Shown here piece by piece: positions 25,231-34,299 of a stretch of DNA of 64,000 bases. Numbering within the stretch: the stretch's first letter is position 1; each line of letters begins with the position of its first letter. The translations under genes were made by a program, and so were the position numbers. Source of the DNA: an uncultured Bacteroidales bacterium (GTDB taxonomy: Bacteria; Bacteroidota; Bacteroidia; Bacteroidales; UBA932); contig CALUTY010000004.1 of assembly GCA_944323825.1 (NCBI GenBank), forward strand, positions 124,001 through 188,000, written 5' to 3'. The notes under the pieces were generated by a model. The model did not search any database. It had not been told where the DNA came from and saw nothing but the letters and a program-made list of their open reading frames with translations.

Positions 25231-26310
25231 ATGGACAAGATTCTTACATTGATAGTCCCGTCGTACAATATGGAAGCATATCTTCCGTATTGCCTGGATT
25301 CTCTTCTGGTCAAGAAGGGCCTTGACTTGCTTGAAGTTCTGGTCATCAATGACGGAAGCCGGGACAGGACGTCGGAAATCGCGCATGGCTATGAGACGGC
25401 ATATCCCGGAGTATTCAGGGTGATTGACAAGGAAAACGGAAATTACGGTTCCTGCGTAAACAGGGGATTGGAAGAGTCCCAAGGCAAGTATGTCAAGATT
25501 CTGGATGCGGATGACAGTTTCAACACCGGTAATTTTGAGAAATACCTTGCTTTTCTCCGGCTGACGGATGCGGATTTGGTGTTGTCGGACTTTGCCGTAG
25601 TGGATACCGGAAGAAATGTGAGAAAAGTCATCAGATATGATTTGGGGCAGGGTGAATTGTACAGCATGGACGATGTCTGTACAAGTCATATATTCAAGAA
25701 TATGCAGATGCATGCCGTGGCCTACAGGAGGGAGAATCTTATCGCTATGGGATATAGGCAGACAGAGGGCATTTCATATACGGACCAGCAGTGGATATTC
25801 ATTCCAATGATTTCAGTAAGGACTGTCGCGAGGTTCGGGAATCCTGTCTACGAATATATGGTGGGACGCTCCGGGCAGACTGTGGACCCTTCAGTAAAGG
25901 CAAAGAATGTCGGACAGACGGCCAGATGTGTACTAGACATGGCCATACAGTATGAATGTATCGCTGACAAGGTGGCCGGGAAGCCGGTGCAGGAGTATCT
26001 GTATTCCAGGATAACACCTTTGCTGAAAGAAGTTTATGTGTTTTCATTGACACATTACGTGACAGAATCGAGGGAATGTCTGACAAACTTTGACAATGAC
26101 TTGAAGAGTGCAAGCAAGACACTTTACCGTCATGTCGGAGACAGGGAGACCAGTTCATTTCTCGGATTTGAATATATCACCTACTGGAGGTCCCACAGAA
26201 ATGCCAATGCCGCTCTGGTCAGGCTGCTGAGCAGATTATATCTGCTGATGCTGAAAAAGAAAGGGGCGCGCAGGGATTCTGATCCCATGTCACTTCCGGT
26301 ATCATTTTAG
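25231..26310 (+). CDS. family 2 glycosyltransferase
   Basis: This is a classic inverting GT2 enzyme: LTLIVPSYNMEAYLPYCLDSL at the start, VLVINDGSRDRTSEIA near residue 36, ENGNYGSCVNRGLEESQGKY near 70, and the DxD in KILDADDSF near 92. The domain occupies the first 230 residues and the remaining 130 form a helical, basic tail ending in a Lys-Arg-rich stretch that may lie on the membrane. The gene is separated from the upstream transferase by two bases. Confidence 0.9.
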   Translation: MDKILTLIVPSYNMEAYLPYCLDSLLVKKGLDLLEVLVINDGSRDRTSEIAHGYETAYPGVFRVIDKENGNYGSCVNRGLEESQGKYVKILDADDSFNTGNFEKYLAFLRLTDADLVLSDFAVVDTGRNVRKVIRYDLGQGELYSMDDVCTSHIFKNMQMHAVAYRRENLIAMGYRQTEGISYTDQQWIFIPMISVRTVARFGNPVYEYMVGRSGQTVDPSVKAKNVGQTARCVLDMAIQYECIADKVAGKPVQEYLYSRITPLLKEVYVFSLTHYVTESRECLTNFDNDLKSASKTLYRHVGDRETSSFLGFEYITYWRSHRNANAALVRLLSRLYLLMLKKKGARRDSDPMSLPVSF

Positions 26311-26347
26311 AGGGATGGTCATGACCCTTATGAATTGAATTTTTGCA

Positions 26348-27331
26348 ATGAAAGCCAAGGTATCCGTAATAATACCGGTCTACAATGTGGAAAAATTCAT
26401 CGCCAGATGCGCTGAATCCCTTCTGTCTCAGACCCTGCAGGAAGTGGAGTTCATTTTTGTCGATGACGCTTCGCCTGACAAAAGCATGAATCTGGTGGCG
26501 GAATGCATTTCAAGGCATCCGGAACGTGACGGGCAGGTAAGGATATTGAGCCACAAGGAGAACAAGGGGCTTCCTGCCGCCAGAAACACCGGACTTGCCG
26601 AAGCTTCAGGGGAATATATATTCCATTGTGACAGTGATGACTATACTGATCCGGGGATGCTGGAGGCATTATATGGGACGGCTGTCAGAAATGACGCCGA
26701 CATTGTCTGGTGCGACTGGTATCTCACATTTGAAAACAGTGAGAGATATATGGTGCAGCCCGAATACGGCACCCCGATGGAGGCCTTGAAGGGAATGCTC
26801 GGCGGAGCGATGAAATTCAATGTCTGGAACAAGTTGACAAGGCGCAGCCTGTATACGGATAATGGCATCGTCTTTCCTTCGGGATATGGCATGGGAGAAG
26901 ATATGACCACCATGATGCTTTTCGCTTGCGCCGGGAAGATAGCCTATTTGCCCAAGGCATTCTATCATTATGTCAAGACTAACACTGCGGCGTTCAGCAG
27001 GACATATTCTGAACTGCATCTGTCTGAACTGAGATATAATGTGGACAGGATTGGGCGGTATCTGAAATCCAGGTACGGGAATACGCTCGACAGGGAACTG
27101 GCTTTTCTGAAACTTGACGCGAAATTTCCTTTTCTCCTGTCGGGCGATGCAGGAAAATTGAGTCTTTGGACTGAATGGTATCCGGAGGCCAACCGGTACA
27201 TCATGCAGAACAAAGACATTTCCATGCGGAGCAGGATGCTGCAATGGATGGCATGGAAAGGGCAGTTCTGGGTCGTAAGGCTCTATGGGTATCTGTTTAA
27301 CAGGATAATTTACGGAATCATCTACAGATAG
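26348..27331 (+). CDS. family 2 glycosyltransferase
   Basis: The 327-residue GT2 enzyme starts KVSVIIPVYNVEKFIARCAESL, followed by VEFIFVDDASPDKSM near residue 34, GLPAARNTGLAEASGEY near 75 and the DxD in FHCDSDDY near 97. EDMTTMMLF near 185 is the ED motif preceding the catalytic base region. It sits seven bases before the polymerase gene. Donor and linkage are unknown. Confidence 0.92.
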   Translation: MKAKVSVIIPVYNVEKFIARCAESLLSQTLQEVEFIFVDDASPDKSMNLVAECISRHPERDGQVRILSHKENKGLPAARNTGLAEASGEYIFHCDSDDYTDPGMLEALYGTAVRNDADIVWCDWYLTFENSERYMVQPEYGTPMEALKGMLGGAMKFNVWNKLTRRSLYTDNGIVFPSGYGMGEDMTTMMLFACAGKIAYLPKAFYHYVKTNTAAFSRTYSELHLSELRYNVDRIGRYLKSRYGNTLDRELAFLKLDAKFPFLLSGDAGKLSLWTEWYPEANRYIMQNKDISMRSRMLQWMAWKGQFWVVRLYGYLFNRIIYGIIYR

Positions 27332-27338
27332 GGGAGAT

Positions 27339-28643
27339 ATGGCAGCAAAGTATTTTCTGGCTCCGGTAATACTGATACTTACGAGTTTCTTTTATTTCCC
27401 GTTCTATTTTACTTTTCTTCCTGCGGCGAACACCAAGATGATATTGGCAGCTGCCGGGCTGGTATTGCTGTTCTTCAATCTGGCTACGGGACGTCAGGGC
27501 AATATAAACAAGGACTTTTTTATAGTTTCCTTGCTGGCGTTGGGGGTTTCGTTTGTCAGTATGCTGACAATGATCATCAACGGCACTACAGACGGGGCGT
27601 ATCTTTCCTATATAGTTTCAATGTGGGTGTGGACCGGGGCCGCCTATTTTGTCGTCAATGTGATAAAGGCGGTACACGGAAAGGTTACGGTGGAACTCGT
27701 ATGCCTTTACATGATAGCCGTCGGTGTATGCCAGTGCCTGATTGCCATAACCATGGACATGTATGCGCCGCTGAAGAATTTTGTGGACAGTTTTCTTGCC
27801 GGGGAAGGTTTCATGGGAAAGTTTGAAGGCCGCCTTTACGGGATAGGATGTGCACTTGATGTGGCGGGAGGCCGTTTCGCAGTTTTGCTCATCATGATAG
27901 CCTTTCTTCTTCCTTCCATGATAAAGAGACCTGACGGTGCTCCCTATGTGGTCTTTCTCATGTCTGCATTCTGCATAATTGCAGTGATTGGGAATATGAT
28001 AGGACGCACGACGACGGTGGGGTTGATCTTGAGTGTCATATATCTGATATATGTCATGATTGCCAAGGGGGTGATTGATGCGGCAGAGAAATGGGCACTG
28101 ATGCGGTGGATATTGGTGTTCGTCACGTGCGCCATTGTGGTTTTTACATTTTTGTACAATTTTGATTCCTCGTGGAAAAATTATCTGAGGTTTGGCTTTG
28201 AGGGCTTTTTCTCTCTGGCTGAAACAGGCCGGTGGGTAGTGACGTCAAACAGTATGCTGATGAACGGCATGGTGTTCCCTGACACTCTGAAAACGTGGAT
28301 AATCGGAGATGGATACATGGGGGGAATGAGCGAGGATCCGTATTATCAGGGTGATTTGTGGTATGGCTATTATCAGGGTACTGATGCCGGATATTCAAGA
28401 TTCTTGTTTTATTTCGGTGTGATAGGCATGGGGACATTTGTCGCATTCATGTTCAAGGTATGCCAGGTGTGCATGAAACGTTTTGCTCAATACCGCTATA
28501 TGTTTCTGCTGCTGCTGCTGCTCAATCTTGCGATCTGGGTGAAGGTTTCGACGGACATATTTCTGGCATTTGCCCCGTTTCTCTGCTTCGGCATGTGCAA
28601 TGACGGCGTAGAAGGAGAGGAAATTCAGGAAAAGGAGGTTTAG
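27339..28643 (+). CDS. Wzy-like polysaccharide polymerase
   Basis: The 434-residue protein is almost all hydrophobic, with about eleven to twelve predicted membrane segments and a larger loop at about residues 290-350 holding SLAETGRWVVTSNSM and GDGYMGGMSEDPYYQG. This layout is that of O-antigen/capsule polymerases (Wzy), which join flipped repeat units in the periplasm. A GRLYGIGCALDVAGGRFAVLL stretch near residue 160 contains Arg residues of the kind used for glycan contact. It is the only candidate polymerase between the flippases and the end of the locus. Wzy proteins are too variable to assign more firmly by eye. Confidence 0.75.
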   Translation: MAAKYFLAPVILILTSFFYFPFYFTFLPAANTKMILAAAGLVLLFFNLATGRQGNINKDFFIVSLLALGVSFVSMLTMIINGTTDGAYLSYIVSMWVWTGAAYFVVNVIKAVHGKVTVELVCLYMIAVGVCQCLIAITMDMYAPLKNFVDSFLAGEGFMGKFEGRLYGIGCALDVAGGRFAVLLIMIAFLLPSMIKRPDGAPYVVFLMSAFCIIAVIGNMIGRTTTVGLILSVIYLIYVMIAKGVIDAAEKWALMRWILVFVTCAIVVFTFLYNFDSSWKNYLRFGFEGFFSLAETGRWVVTSNSMLMNGMVFPDTLKTWIIGDGYMGGMSEDPYYQGDLWYGYYQGTDAGYSRFLFYFGVIGMGTFVAFMFKVCQVCMKRFAQYRYMFLLLLLLNLAIWVKVSTDIFLAFAPFLCFGMCNDGVEGEEIQEKEV

Positions 28644-28646
28644 CCG

Positions 28647-29519
28647 ATGGCGGTAATTGTCAATATGGCCTGCGGGCTGGCGAATCGCATGTTTCAATAT
28701 GCTTATTATCTGTATCTTGAAAAATCGGGATATGAGGCTTTTGTCGATTTCTATACTACGGCCAGATTGGATCATGAACGTGTGGCATGGGAGGACATAT
28801 TCCCGGCAGCGCATTTCCGCCAGGCATCTGCATGGGCTGTTTTCAGGACCGGAGGGGGCGGTGACATGTTTTCAAGGCTACGCAGACGCTGTTTCAGACG
28901 GAGTTGCAGCATAAGATACATGTCATCTGCATTCGATGCATCTCTTCCGGAAAGGATTTCTGCTCCGGTTTATATATCGGGCGTCTTCCAGAATGCGGAG
29001 ATGGTTGATGCAGTCAGCCGGGAAGTGATTGAAGCCTATGCTTTCAGACCTTTCACCGATTCTTTCAATCTTTCTCTGATGGACGGGATGCAGTCTTCCG
29101 AGTCCGTTGCCATACATGTCCGGAAAGGAGCCGATTATATGAACGGGAAATTTTATGCCGGAACCTGTCCGGAGGAATATTATCGGAAGGCTGTGGCGTT
29201 TGTCTGCGAGAAGGTTGAAAATCCTAAATTCTATGTCTTTACTGACAATCCGTCTTGGGTGAAAGACAATTTCAGTGGTTTCCCTTATACGCTCGTGGAG
29301 GGAAATCCGGTCACGGGGTATGGCAGCCATTATGATATGCAGCTGATGAGCCTTTGCCGGCATAATATCATATCAAACAGCACATACAGTTGGTGGGGTG
29401 CCTTTCTGAACAGGAATCCGGAAAAGATTGTGATTATTCCTGATGTCTGGTTCGCCCCCGGAAGCTGCAGGGAATATCATTCCGGAAAGGTCTTGTGTAA
29501 AGGGTGGATTGCACTATGA
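28647..29519 (+). CDS. GT11 alpha-1,2-fucosyltransferase homologue
   Basis: GT11 enzymes transfer fucose from GDP-fucose to galactose through an alpha-1,2 bond. The N-terminal MACGLANRMFQYA block, the central AIHVRKGADY near residue 157 and the C-terminal ISNSTYSWWGAFLN near 245 match the three family motifs. The central motif is usually HxRRGDY; here an Ala is inserted or substituted (RKGAD), which might change donor contact. No GDP-fucose synthesis genes are in this window, so the donor must come from elsewhere. The stop overlaps the next, broken, GT32 start. Confidence 0.85.
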   Translation: MAVIVNMACGLANRMFQYAYYLYLEKSGYEAFVDFYTTARLDHERVAWEDIFPAAHFRQASAWAVFRTGGGGDMFSRLRRRCFRRSCSIRYMSSAFDASLPERISAPVYISGVFQNAEMVDAVSREVIEAYAFRPFTDSFNLSLMDGMQSSESVAIHVRKGADYMNGKFYAGTCPEEYYRKAVAFVCEKVENPKFYVFTDNPSWVKDNFSGFPYTLVEGNPVTGYGSHYDMQLMSLCRHNIISNSTYSWWGAFLNRNPEKIVIIPDVWFAPGSCREYHSGKVLCKGWIAL

Positions 29520-29710
29520 TACCAAAGATAATTCATTTCTGCTGGCTTTCCGGAGACAGGTATCAGGACAATATAGCCGCCTGCATCAGTTCGTGGAAAG
29601 AGAAACTGCCGGATTATGAAATACGGCTGTGGGATCTGTCCCGTTTTGACATCGGGTCTTCGGTGTGGTGTACAGAGGCATTTATATCAAGTCATCAATA
29701 TCCGCTATAA
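29516..29710 (+). pseudogene. truncated GT32-type glycosyltransferase
   Basis: Only 64 residues remain. The start MIPKIIHFCWLSGDRY, then SWKEKLPDYEIRLWDLSRFD, is a textbook GT32 N-terminus. Full enzymes run on for about 200 residues, with an AFAADYIR-type block and a DxD site right where this frame stops. The next gene starts two bases after the stop, so a deletion probably removed the remainder. The start codon still shows a coupled ATGA overlap with the fucosyltransferase gene. The short product would lack the catalytic centre. Confidence 0.8.
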
Positions 29711-29711
29711 G

Positions 29712-30863
29712 ATGAAAATTGTTTACTGCATACATTCGGTCTGCAATCCCGGGGGGATGGAAAGGGTACTTTGCAACAAGGTATCCTGGCTTGTGGAGCA
29801 TAACGGATGGGATGTGACGGTGGTGACGACGGACCAACATGGACGGCCGCCTTTCTATAGGTTTCCGGAGCAGGTGATGATGTGCGATCTCGGGATAAAC
29901 TATTCGGAAGACAACGGGAAGAATCCGCTGCTCAAGATAGTCGGATATCTCATCAAAAGACACAGGCATCGCAAGTTGCTGACGGAACTGCTGATGAAGG
30001 AAAGGCCGGATGTCACGGTGTCGCTTTATCCGTCTGAATCATCTTTCATTCCGCAGATAAAGGACGGAAGCAAAAAGGTGTTGGAGCTGCATTACAACAG
30101 GTTTTTCCGGCTGCAGTATGCCCGAAAAGGGCTTTTGGGGATGATAGACAGGTACAGGACAAGGCAGGATGATGCGATTGCAAGGAGTTTTGACCGTTTT
30201 GTGGTGCTGACAGAGGAAGACCGTGGCTATTGGGGAGAAATGCCGGGTATGGAAGTGATTCCCAATGCAGCCCTGGATACCGGAAACGGGACTTTGTCTG
30301 ATGTTTCGGCAGAGAGGGTGATTGCCGTGGGGCGGCTTGACTATCAGAAGGGATTTGACAGGCTGGTAAGGGCATGGGACATCGTCATGAAGAGCGGACG
30401 ATATAGCGGATGGAAACTGGACATTTTCGGTCAGGGAGAGTGGAAGGATATGCTGACGGAAATGATTGTGAAAATGGGGCTTGAAGGCAGTGTGAGGCTG
30501 ATGGGGACCACGCATGACATACGGAAAGAATATCTCGGAAGCTCAATGCTGGTGATGAGTTCGAATTATGAAGGATTTCCGATGGTGATGATTGAGGCAA
30601 TGGCCTGCGGACTGCCTGTCGTTTCGTTTGACTTCAAGTGCGGTCCGAAAGACATAATAAATGACAGGGAGAACGGTATCCTCGTCATGAACGGAGATAT
30701 ACAAGGGCTGGCAGATGCCATGATGCGGCTGATGAAAGATTGTGATTTGAGAAAAAGGATGTCTGCTGAGGCTAGAAAAGTGGTGGACCGCTATTCGGAG
30801 GATACCGTAATGAAGAAATGGACAGATCTTTTTGAGAATCTTGTGATGGGACAGGACGCATGA
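29712..30863 (+). CDS. family 4 glycosyltransferase
   Basis: This retaining GT-B enzyme of 383 residues starts MKIVYCIHSVCNPGGMERVL, with the glycine-rich acceptor-side loop GGMERV. The C-terminal half has VIAVGRLDYQKGFDRLVRAW near residue 205, DIFGQGEW near 238 and the donor-binding block SNYEGFPMVMIEAMACGLPVV near 285, which contains the EX7E motif. ATG 29712 is preferred over the longer frame, which only adds an out-of-place lead overlapping the GT32 remnant. It overlaps the next gene by four bases. Confidence 0.92.
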   Translation: MKIVYCIHSVCNPGGMERVLCNKVSWLVEHNGWDVTVVTTDQHGRPPFYRFPEQVMMCDLGINYSEDNGKNPLLKIVGYLIKRHRHRKLLTELLMKERPDVTVSLYPSESSFIPQIKDGSKKVLELHYNRFFRLQYARKGLLGMIDRYRTRQDDAIARSFDRFVVLTEEDRGYWGEMPGMEVIPNAALDTGNGTLSDVSAERVIAVGRLDYQKGFDRLVRAWDIVMKSGRYSGWKLDIFGQGEWKDMLTEMIVKMGLEGSVRLMGTTHDIRKEYLGSSMLVMSSNYEGFPMVMIEAMACGLPVVSFDFKCGPKDIINDRENGILVMNGDIQGLADAMMRLMKDCDLRKRMSAEARKVVDRYSEDTVMKKWTDLFENLVMGQDA

Positions 30864-32104
30864 AGAAACTTCTGCAGATAAATCCGGTGCTCAGGACGTC
30901 GACATCCACGGGGCGCATAATGAAGGAGATCGGCGACATGGCCATGTCCCATGGATGGGAGAGTTATGTGGCCTATAGCAAGGGCCGTGACGGAATGATG
31001 TCATGTACTTCCAAAACGGTCCCTGTCGGGAACAGACCGGATGTGGCATGGCATGGAGTGGTCACGAGATTGACCGACAGGCACGGGCTGGCTTCTGCAT
31101 TTGCCACTAAGAATTTTGTCCGGAAGATAGAGTCCATCAGACCGGACATAGTCCACATCCATAATATTCACGGATATTTTTTAAACTATAAGATTTTATT
31201 TGATTATTTGTCCAGGGCAGGCATTCCGGTGGTGTGGACTGTGCATGACTGTTGGCTTTATACTGGGCATTGTTATTATTATACGGCAGCAGACTGCATG
31301 AAATGGCAGACCGGCTGCGGGCATTGTCCACAAAGAGGTGAGTTTCCTGCAAGCCTTTTTGTAGACAGGTCGCACCGGAATTGGGAGGACAAGAGGAGGG
31401 CTTTCACTTCGATGCCGCATTCTGAATTTGTAATAGTGCCTGTTTCAAAGTGGCTGAAGGAGGAAATGGGAAAATCCTTCCTCAAAAACTGCAATTTCAG
31501 AATTATTCATAATGGTATTGATACGGATGTGTTTAATATACAGAATTCAGAATCGGTCAAAGCAAGGTACGGTCTTGAGAACAGGCATGTGATTCTCGGA
31601 GTGGCGAGCATCTGGAGCCGGGAAAAGGGGCTGGATGATTTCCTGTCGCTTTCGGGAATGATTGGTGCAGATGAGGTGCTGGTGCTGGTCGGGGTTACGC
31701 CTGAGCAGAGGGCTTCTCTTCCAGAAAATGTCATCGGGATAACTCGAACTGATAATGTGCATGACTTGGCTGCGCTTTATTCGGCAGCTGATGTACTTGC
31801 CAATCCGACATATCAGGACAATTACCCTACGGTCAATCTTGAATCCATTGCGTGCGGGACCCCAGTCGTGACATACAGGACAGGAGGAAGTCCGGAATCA
31901 GTTACTCCAACCACAGGTTTTGTGGTTGATACAGGCGATTTGAAGTCTCTTTTTGAGTCAGTCCGGAAAATTGAAGCGGACGGCAAGGATAGCTATAGGG
32001 CAGCCTGCCGTGAATATGCGGAGAAAAATTTCCGCAAGGAAGACCGGTATGCAGAATATATCCGTCTGTACGGAGAACTGCTGGATAGGGCTCTTGATCG
32101 TTGA
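30860..32104 (+). CDS. family 4 glycosyltransferase, WcaC-like
   Basis: The 414-residue GT-B enzyme has STSTGRIMKEIGDMA near residue 12, DIVHIHNIHGYFLNY near 95, and a cysteine-rich insert VHDCWLYTGHC followed by CMKWQTGCGHCPQ at about 130-160. This HDCW and GCGHCP pattern is typical of a Bacteroidales/colanic-acid WcaC-like subfamily. The donor site reads NPTYQDNYPTVNLESIACGTPVV near 315. Start overlaps the upstream gene (ATGA). Linkage not known. Confidence 0.9.
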   Translation: MKKLLQINPVLRTSTSTGRIMKEIGDMAMSHGWESYVAYSKGRDGMMSCTSKTVPVGNRPDVAWHGVVTRLTDRHGLASAFATKNFVRKIESIRPDIVHIHNIHGYFLNYKILFDYLSRAGIPVVWTVHDCWLYTGHCYYYTAADCMKWQTGCGHCPQRGEFPASLFVDRSHRNWEDKRRAFTSMPHSEFVIVPVSKWLKEEMGKSFLKNCNFRIIHNGIDTDVFNIQNSESVKARYGLENRHVILGVASIWSREKGLDDFLSLSGMIGADEVLVLVGVTPEQRASLPENVIGITRTDNVHDLAALYSAADVLANPTYQDNYPTVNLESIACGTPVVTYRTGGSPESVTPTTGFVVDTGDLKSLFESVRKIEADGKDSYRAACREYAEKNFRKEDRYAEYIRLYGELLDRALDR

Positions 32105-32147
32105 GAGGCATGATTCAATGTGATTCTGTGGAATTTTTGAAAATCTT

Positions 32148-33266
32148 ATGAAGATACTGCAGCTTGGAAAATTCTATCCCATCAAGGGAGGAGTTGAAAA
32201 GGTGATGTATGACCTTATGAAAGGACTGTCTGAAATGGGCGTTGACTGCGACATGATGTGCGCCTGTGCCGACGGGGGGGGCAATCATGTGATACGGCAG
32301 AACGGCCATGCGGAGCTGATATGCTGCAGAACGGTCTGCAAACTGGCTTCGACTACGATTTCTCCTTCCCTGCTCTCGATTCTCAAGAGCAGATGCAGTG
32401 ACTACGACATAATACATGTCCACCATCCTGATCCGATGGCGTGTCTTGCCTTGTACTGTTCCGGTTACAAGGGTAAGGTTGTGCTGCATTGGCACAGCGA
32501 CATTCTGAGACAGAGGATTCTTGGCAAGCTGTATCATCCTCTGCAGTCCTGGCTGATTGACAGGGCGGATGTCATCATCGGAACATCTCCTGTATACATA
32601 GAAAATTCTGAGGCCCTTGCGGGGGTTCGGGCCAAGTCATGCTGCATTCCTATCGGCGTGTTGCCTGTCCCGTATCATCAGGAGCCGGTGTCAGACATCA
32701 GGGCGGCTTTCCCCGGGAAAAAGATTGTATTTTCCTTGGGACGGCTGATAGAATATAAGGGGCACAAGACTCTGATAAAGGCGGCAGAGTATCTCAGTGA
32801 TGAATATGTGGTGCTCATAGGCGGAGAAGGGCCGTTGAGGGAATCCCTTGAGAATCAGATTCATAAAGCAGGACTTGAAGACAAGGTGAGGCTGCTCGGT
32901 TTTGTGGAGGACAAAGATTTGCCGGCCTTGTTCCATGCCTGTGACGTGTTCTGCCTGAGTTCCATACAGAAGACCGAGGCATTCGGCATCGCTCAGGTTG
33001 AGGCAATGTCGTGCGGAAAGCCTGTGGTTGCTACAAATATTGCCGGTTCGGGAACATCATGGGTCAATGCGCATGGCATTTCAGGTCTGAATGCGGAGCC
33101 CGGTGATGCTTTGGCGTTGGCAAAGGCAATATTGGCCGTGTCAAAAGATGAAAGTTCATACAAGCGATATTCAGAGAATGCCTTTGAACGTTATAAGGAA
33201 ATGTTTACACAACAGAAGATGTTAAAAGATTGTTTGCGTGTATATGAAAAATTGTGTTATTGTTGA
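32148..33266 (+). CDS. family 4 glycosyltransferase with a G8 tract
   Basis: The 372-residue enzyme starts MKILQLGKFYPIKGGVEKVM, with KGGVE as the Rossmann glycine loop. DIIHVHHPDPMACL is near residue 87, VFSLGRLIEYKGHKTLIKA near 194 and the donor block SSIQKTEAFGIAQVEAMSCGKPVV near 268 has the EX7E motif. A run of eight G at 32274-32281 encodes Ala-Asp-Gly-Gly-Gly near residue 42; slippage there would destroy most of the protein, giving a possible on/off switch. The gene starts 43 bases after its neighbour. Confidence 0.92.
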   Translation: MKILQLGKFYPIKGGVEKVMYDLMKGLSEMGVDCDMMCACADGGGNHVIRQNGHAELICCRTVCKLASTTISPSLLSILKSRCSDYDIIHVHHPDPMACLALYCSGYKGKVVLHWHSDILRQRILGKLYHPLQSWLIDRADVIIGTSPVYIENSEALAGVRAKSCCIPIGVLPVPYHQEPVSDIRAAFPGKKIVFSLGRLIEYKGHKTLIKAAEYLSDEYVVLIGGEGPLRESLENQIHKAGLEDKVRLLGFVEDKDLPALFHACDVFCLSSIQKTEAFGIAQVEAMSCGKPVVATNIAGSGTSWVNAHGISGLNAEPGDALALAKAILAVSKDESSYKRYSENAFERYKEMFTQQKMLKDCLRVYEKLCYC

Positions 33267-33276
33267 AACCGAATCT

Positions 33277-33933
33277 ATGGAATTTACACAGGAACAGAAA
33301 GACACATCCATGAAAGACGATTTGCTTGATGTATATTATGTATCTCCATTGAGAATGGGAATCAAAAGATTGTTTGACATTGTGTTCTCTGTGGTTGGAA
33401 TGGTGATTCTTTCACCTCTTTATTTGTGGATCAGCATGAAGATCAGGAGAGAAGATGGCGGACCGGTTATTTTTTCGCAAGAAAGGATAGGCTTTCATGG
33501 TGAAACTTTCGTCATGTATAAGTTCCGGTCAATGTCAACAGATGCCGAAAAGGACGGCATTCCGCAGTTATGCCAAGAGGATGATGAGAGGCTGACAAAG
33601 GTCGGTAAATTTCTCCGTGAGCATCATCTGGATGAATTGCCGCAGTTGTGGAATGTCCTGAAAGGGGATATGTCATTTGTCGGTTACAGGCCTGAACGAA
33701 AATGTTTCGTGGACATGATAATGGAAAAGAACCGGGATTACAGATATCTGTACAGAATGAGGCCCGGACTGTTTTCAGAGGCTACATTGTTCAATGGCTA
33801 TACAGATACAATGGAGAAGATGCTTGAACGGCTGAGGCTTGATCTCAAATATATTTCGGACTATTCGTTCTGGTTTGACATAAAGATAATCTGGTTGACT
33901 GCATACAGCATAATTTCGGGTAGAAAATTCTGA
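33277..33933 (+). CDS. initiating sugar transferase (polyisoprenyl-phosphate hexose-1-phosphate transferase)
   Basis: This enzyme starts each repeat unit by moving a sugar phosphate to undecaprenyl phosphate on the inner membrane face. The 218-residue protein has one membrane stretch (about residues 30-52), then VMYKFRSM near 85, REHHLDELPQLWNVLKGDMSFVGYRPE near 125 and MRPGLFSEATL near 165, all hallmarks of the short PglC/WcaJ catalytic domain. ATG 33277 is preferred because earlier starts overlap the preceding transferase. It is placed last in the polysaccharide gene run, the usual spot in Bacteroides capsule loci. Confidence 0.93.
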   Translation: MEFTQEQKDTSMKDDLLDVYYVSPLRMGIKRLFDIVFSVVGMVILSPLYLWISMKIRREDGGPVIFSQERIGFHGETFVMYKFRSMSTDAEKDGIPQLCQEDDERLTKVGKFLREHHLDELPQLWNVLKGDMSFVGYRPERKCFVDMIMEKNRDYRYLYRMRPGLFSEATLFNGYTDTMEKMLERLRLDLKYISDYSFWFDIKIIWLTAYSIISGRKF

Positions 33934-33981
33934 TCTGTGCATATATTGAAGGCCAGTTCTTTATAATAAATTAAGGCAAGT

Positions 33982-34260
33982 ATGAAAACATATCCTGATC
34001 TTAAACTCAGAAAGGTGGGGTGTCATCACATGATTGTAAGAGTGGATGAATCCCGTGTGAACATGACGGACGTGTTTACTCTCAACAATACTGCGGCGTG
34101 GCTTTGGAAAAAGGCTGAAAATTGTGAGTTTACAGAAGACACTCTTGCCGGGTGGCTTTGTGCGGAATATGGAATAGGTATGGAAGAGGCGCTTTCCGAT
34201 GCAAGGGATACAATTGCACAATGGCGGGAGTATGGTCTCATTTCCGAATCTGATAAGTGA
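33982..34260 (+). CDS. PqqD-family peptide-binding (RRE-type) protein
   Basis: The 92-residue protein has the PqqD fold signature: a first strand (LKLRKVGCHHMIVRVD), then FTLNNTAAWLWKKAENCEFTEDTLAGWL and a third-helix end at YGLISESD. PqqD-like domains bind leader peptides of ribosomally made, modified peptides and hand them to modifying enzymes. Here the next two genes encode a nucleotidyltransferase and an HPr-kinase-like protein, a trio also known from HprK-related exopolysaccharide systems and from some lasso peptide clusters. No radical SAM, lasso cyclase or transglutaminase gene is near. A peptide substrate is inferred only. Confidence 0.85.
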   Translation: MKTYPDLKLRKVGCHHMIVRVDESRVNMTDVFTLNNTAAWLWKKAENCEFTEDTLAGWLCAEYGIGMEEALSDARDTIAQWREYGLISESDK

Positions 34261-34299
34261 TTTGTGATTTATACCGGGTGGCTGTACGGAGATGATGTC

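Noticed and set aside
26318..26345. Possible terminator after the first GT2 gene
   Set aside because: The palindrome GGTCATGACC cannot form a stable loop and the T-run is 13 bases away, so termination is not supported.
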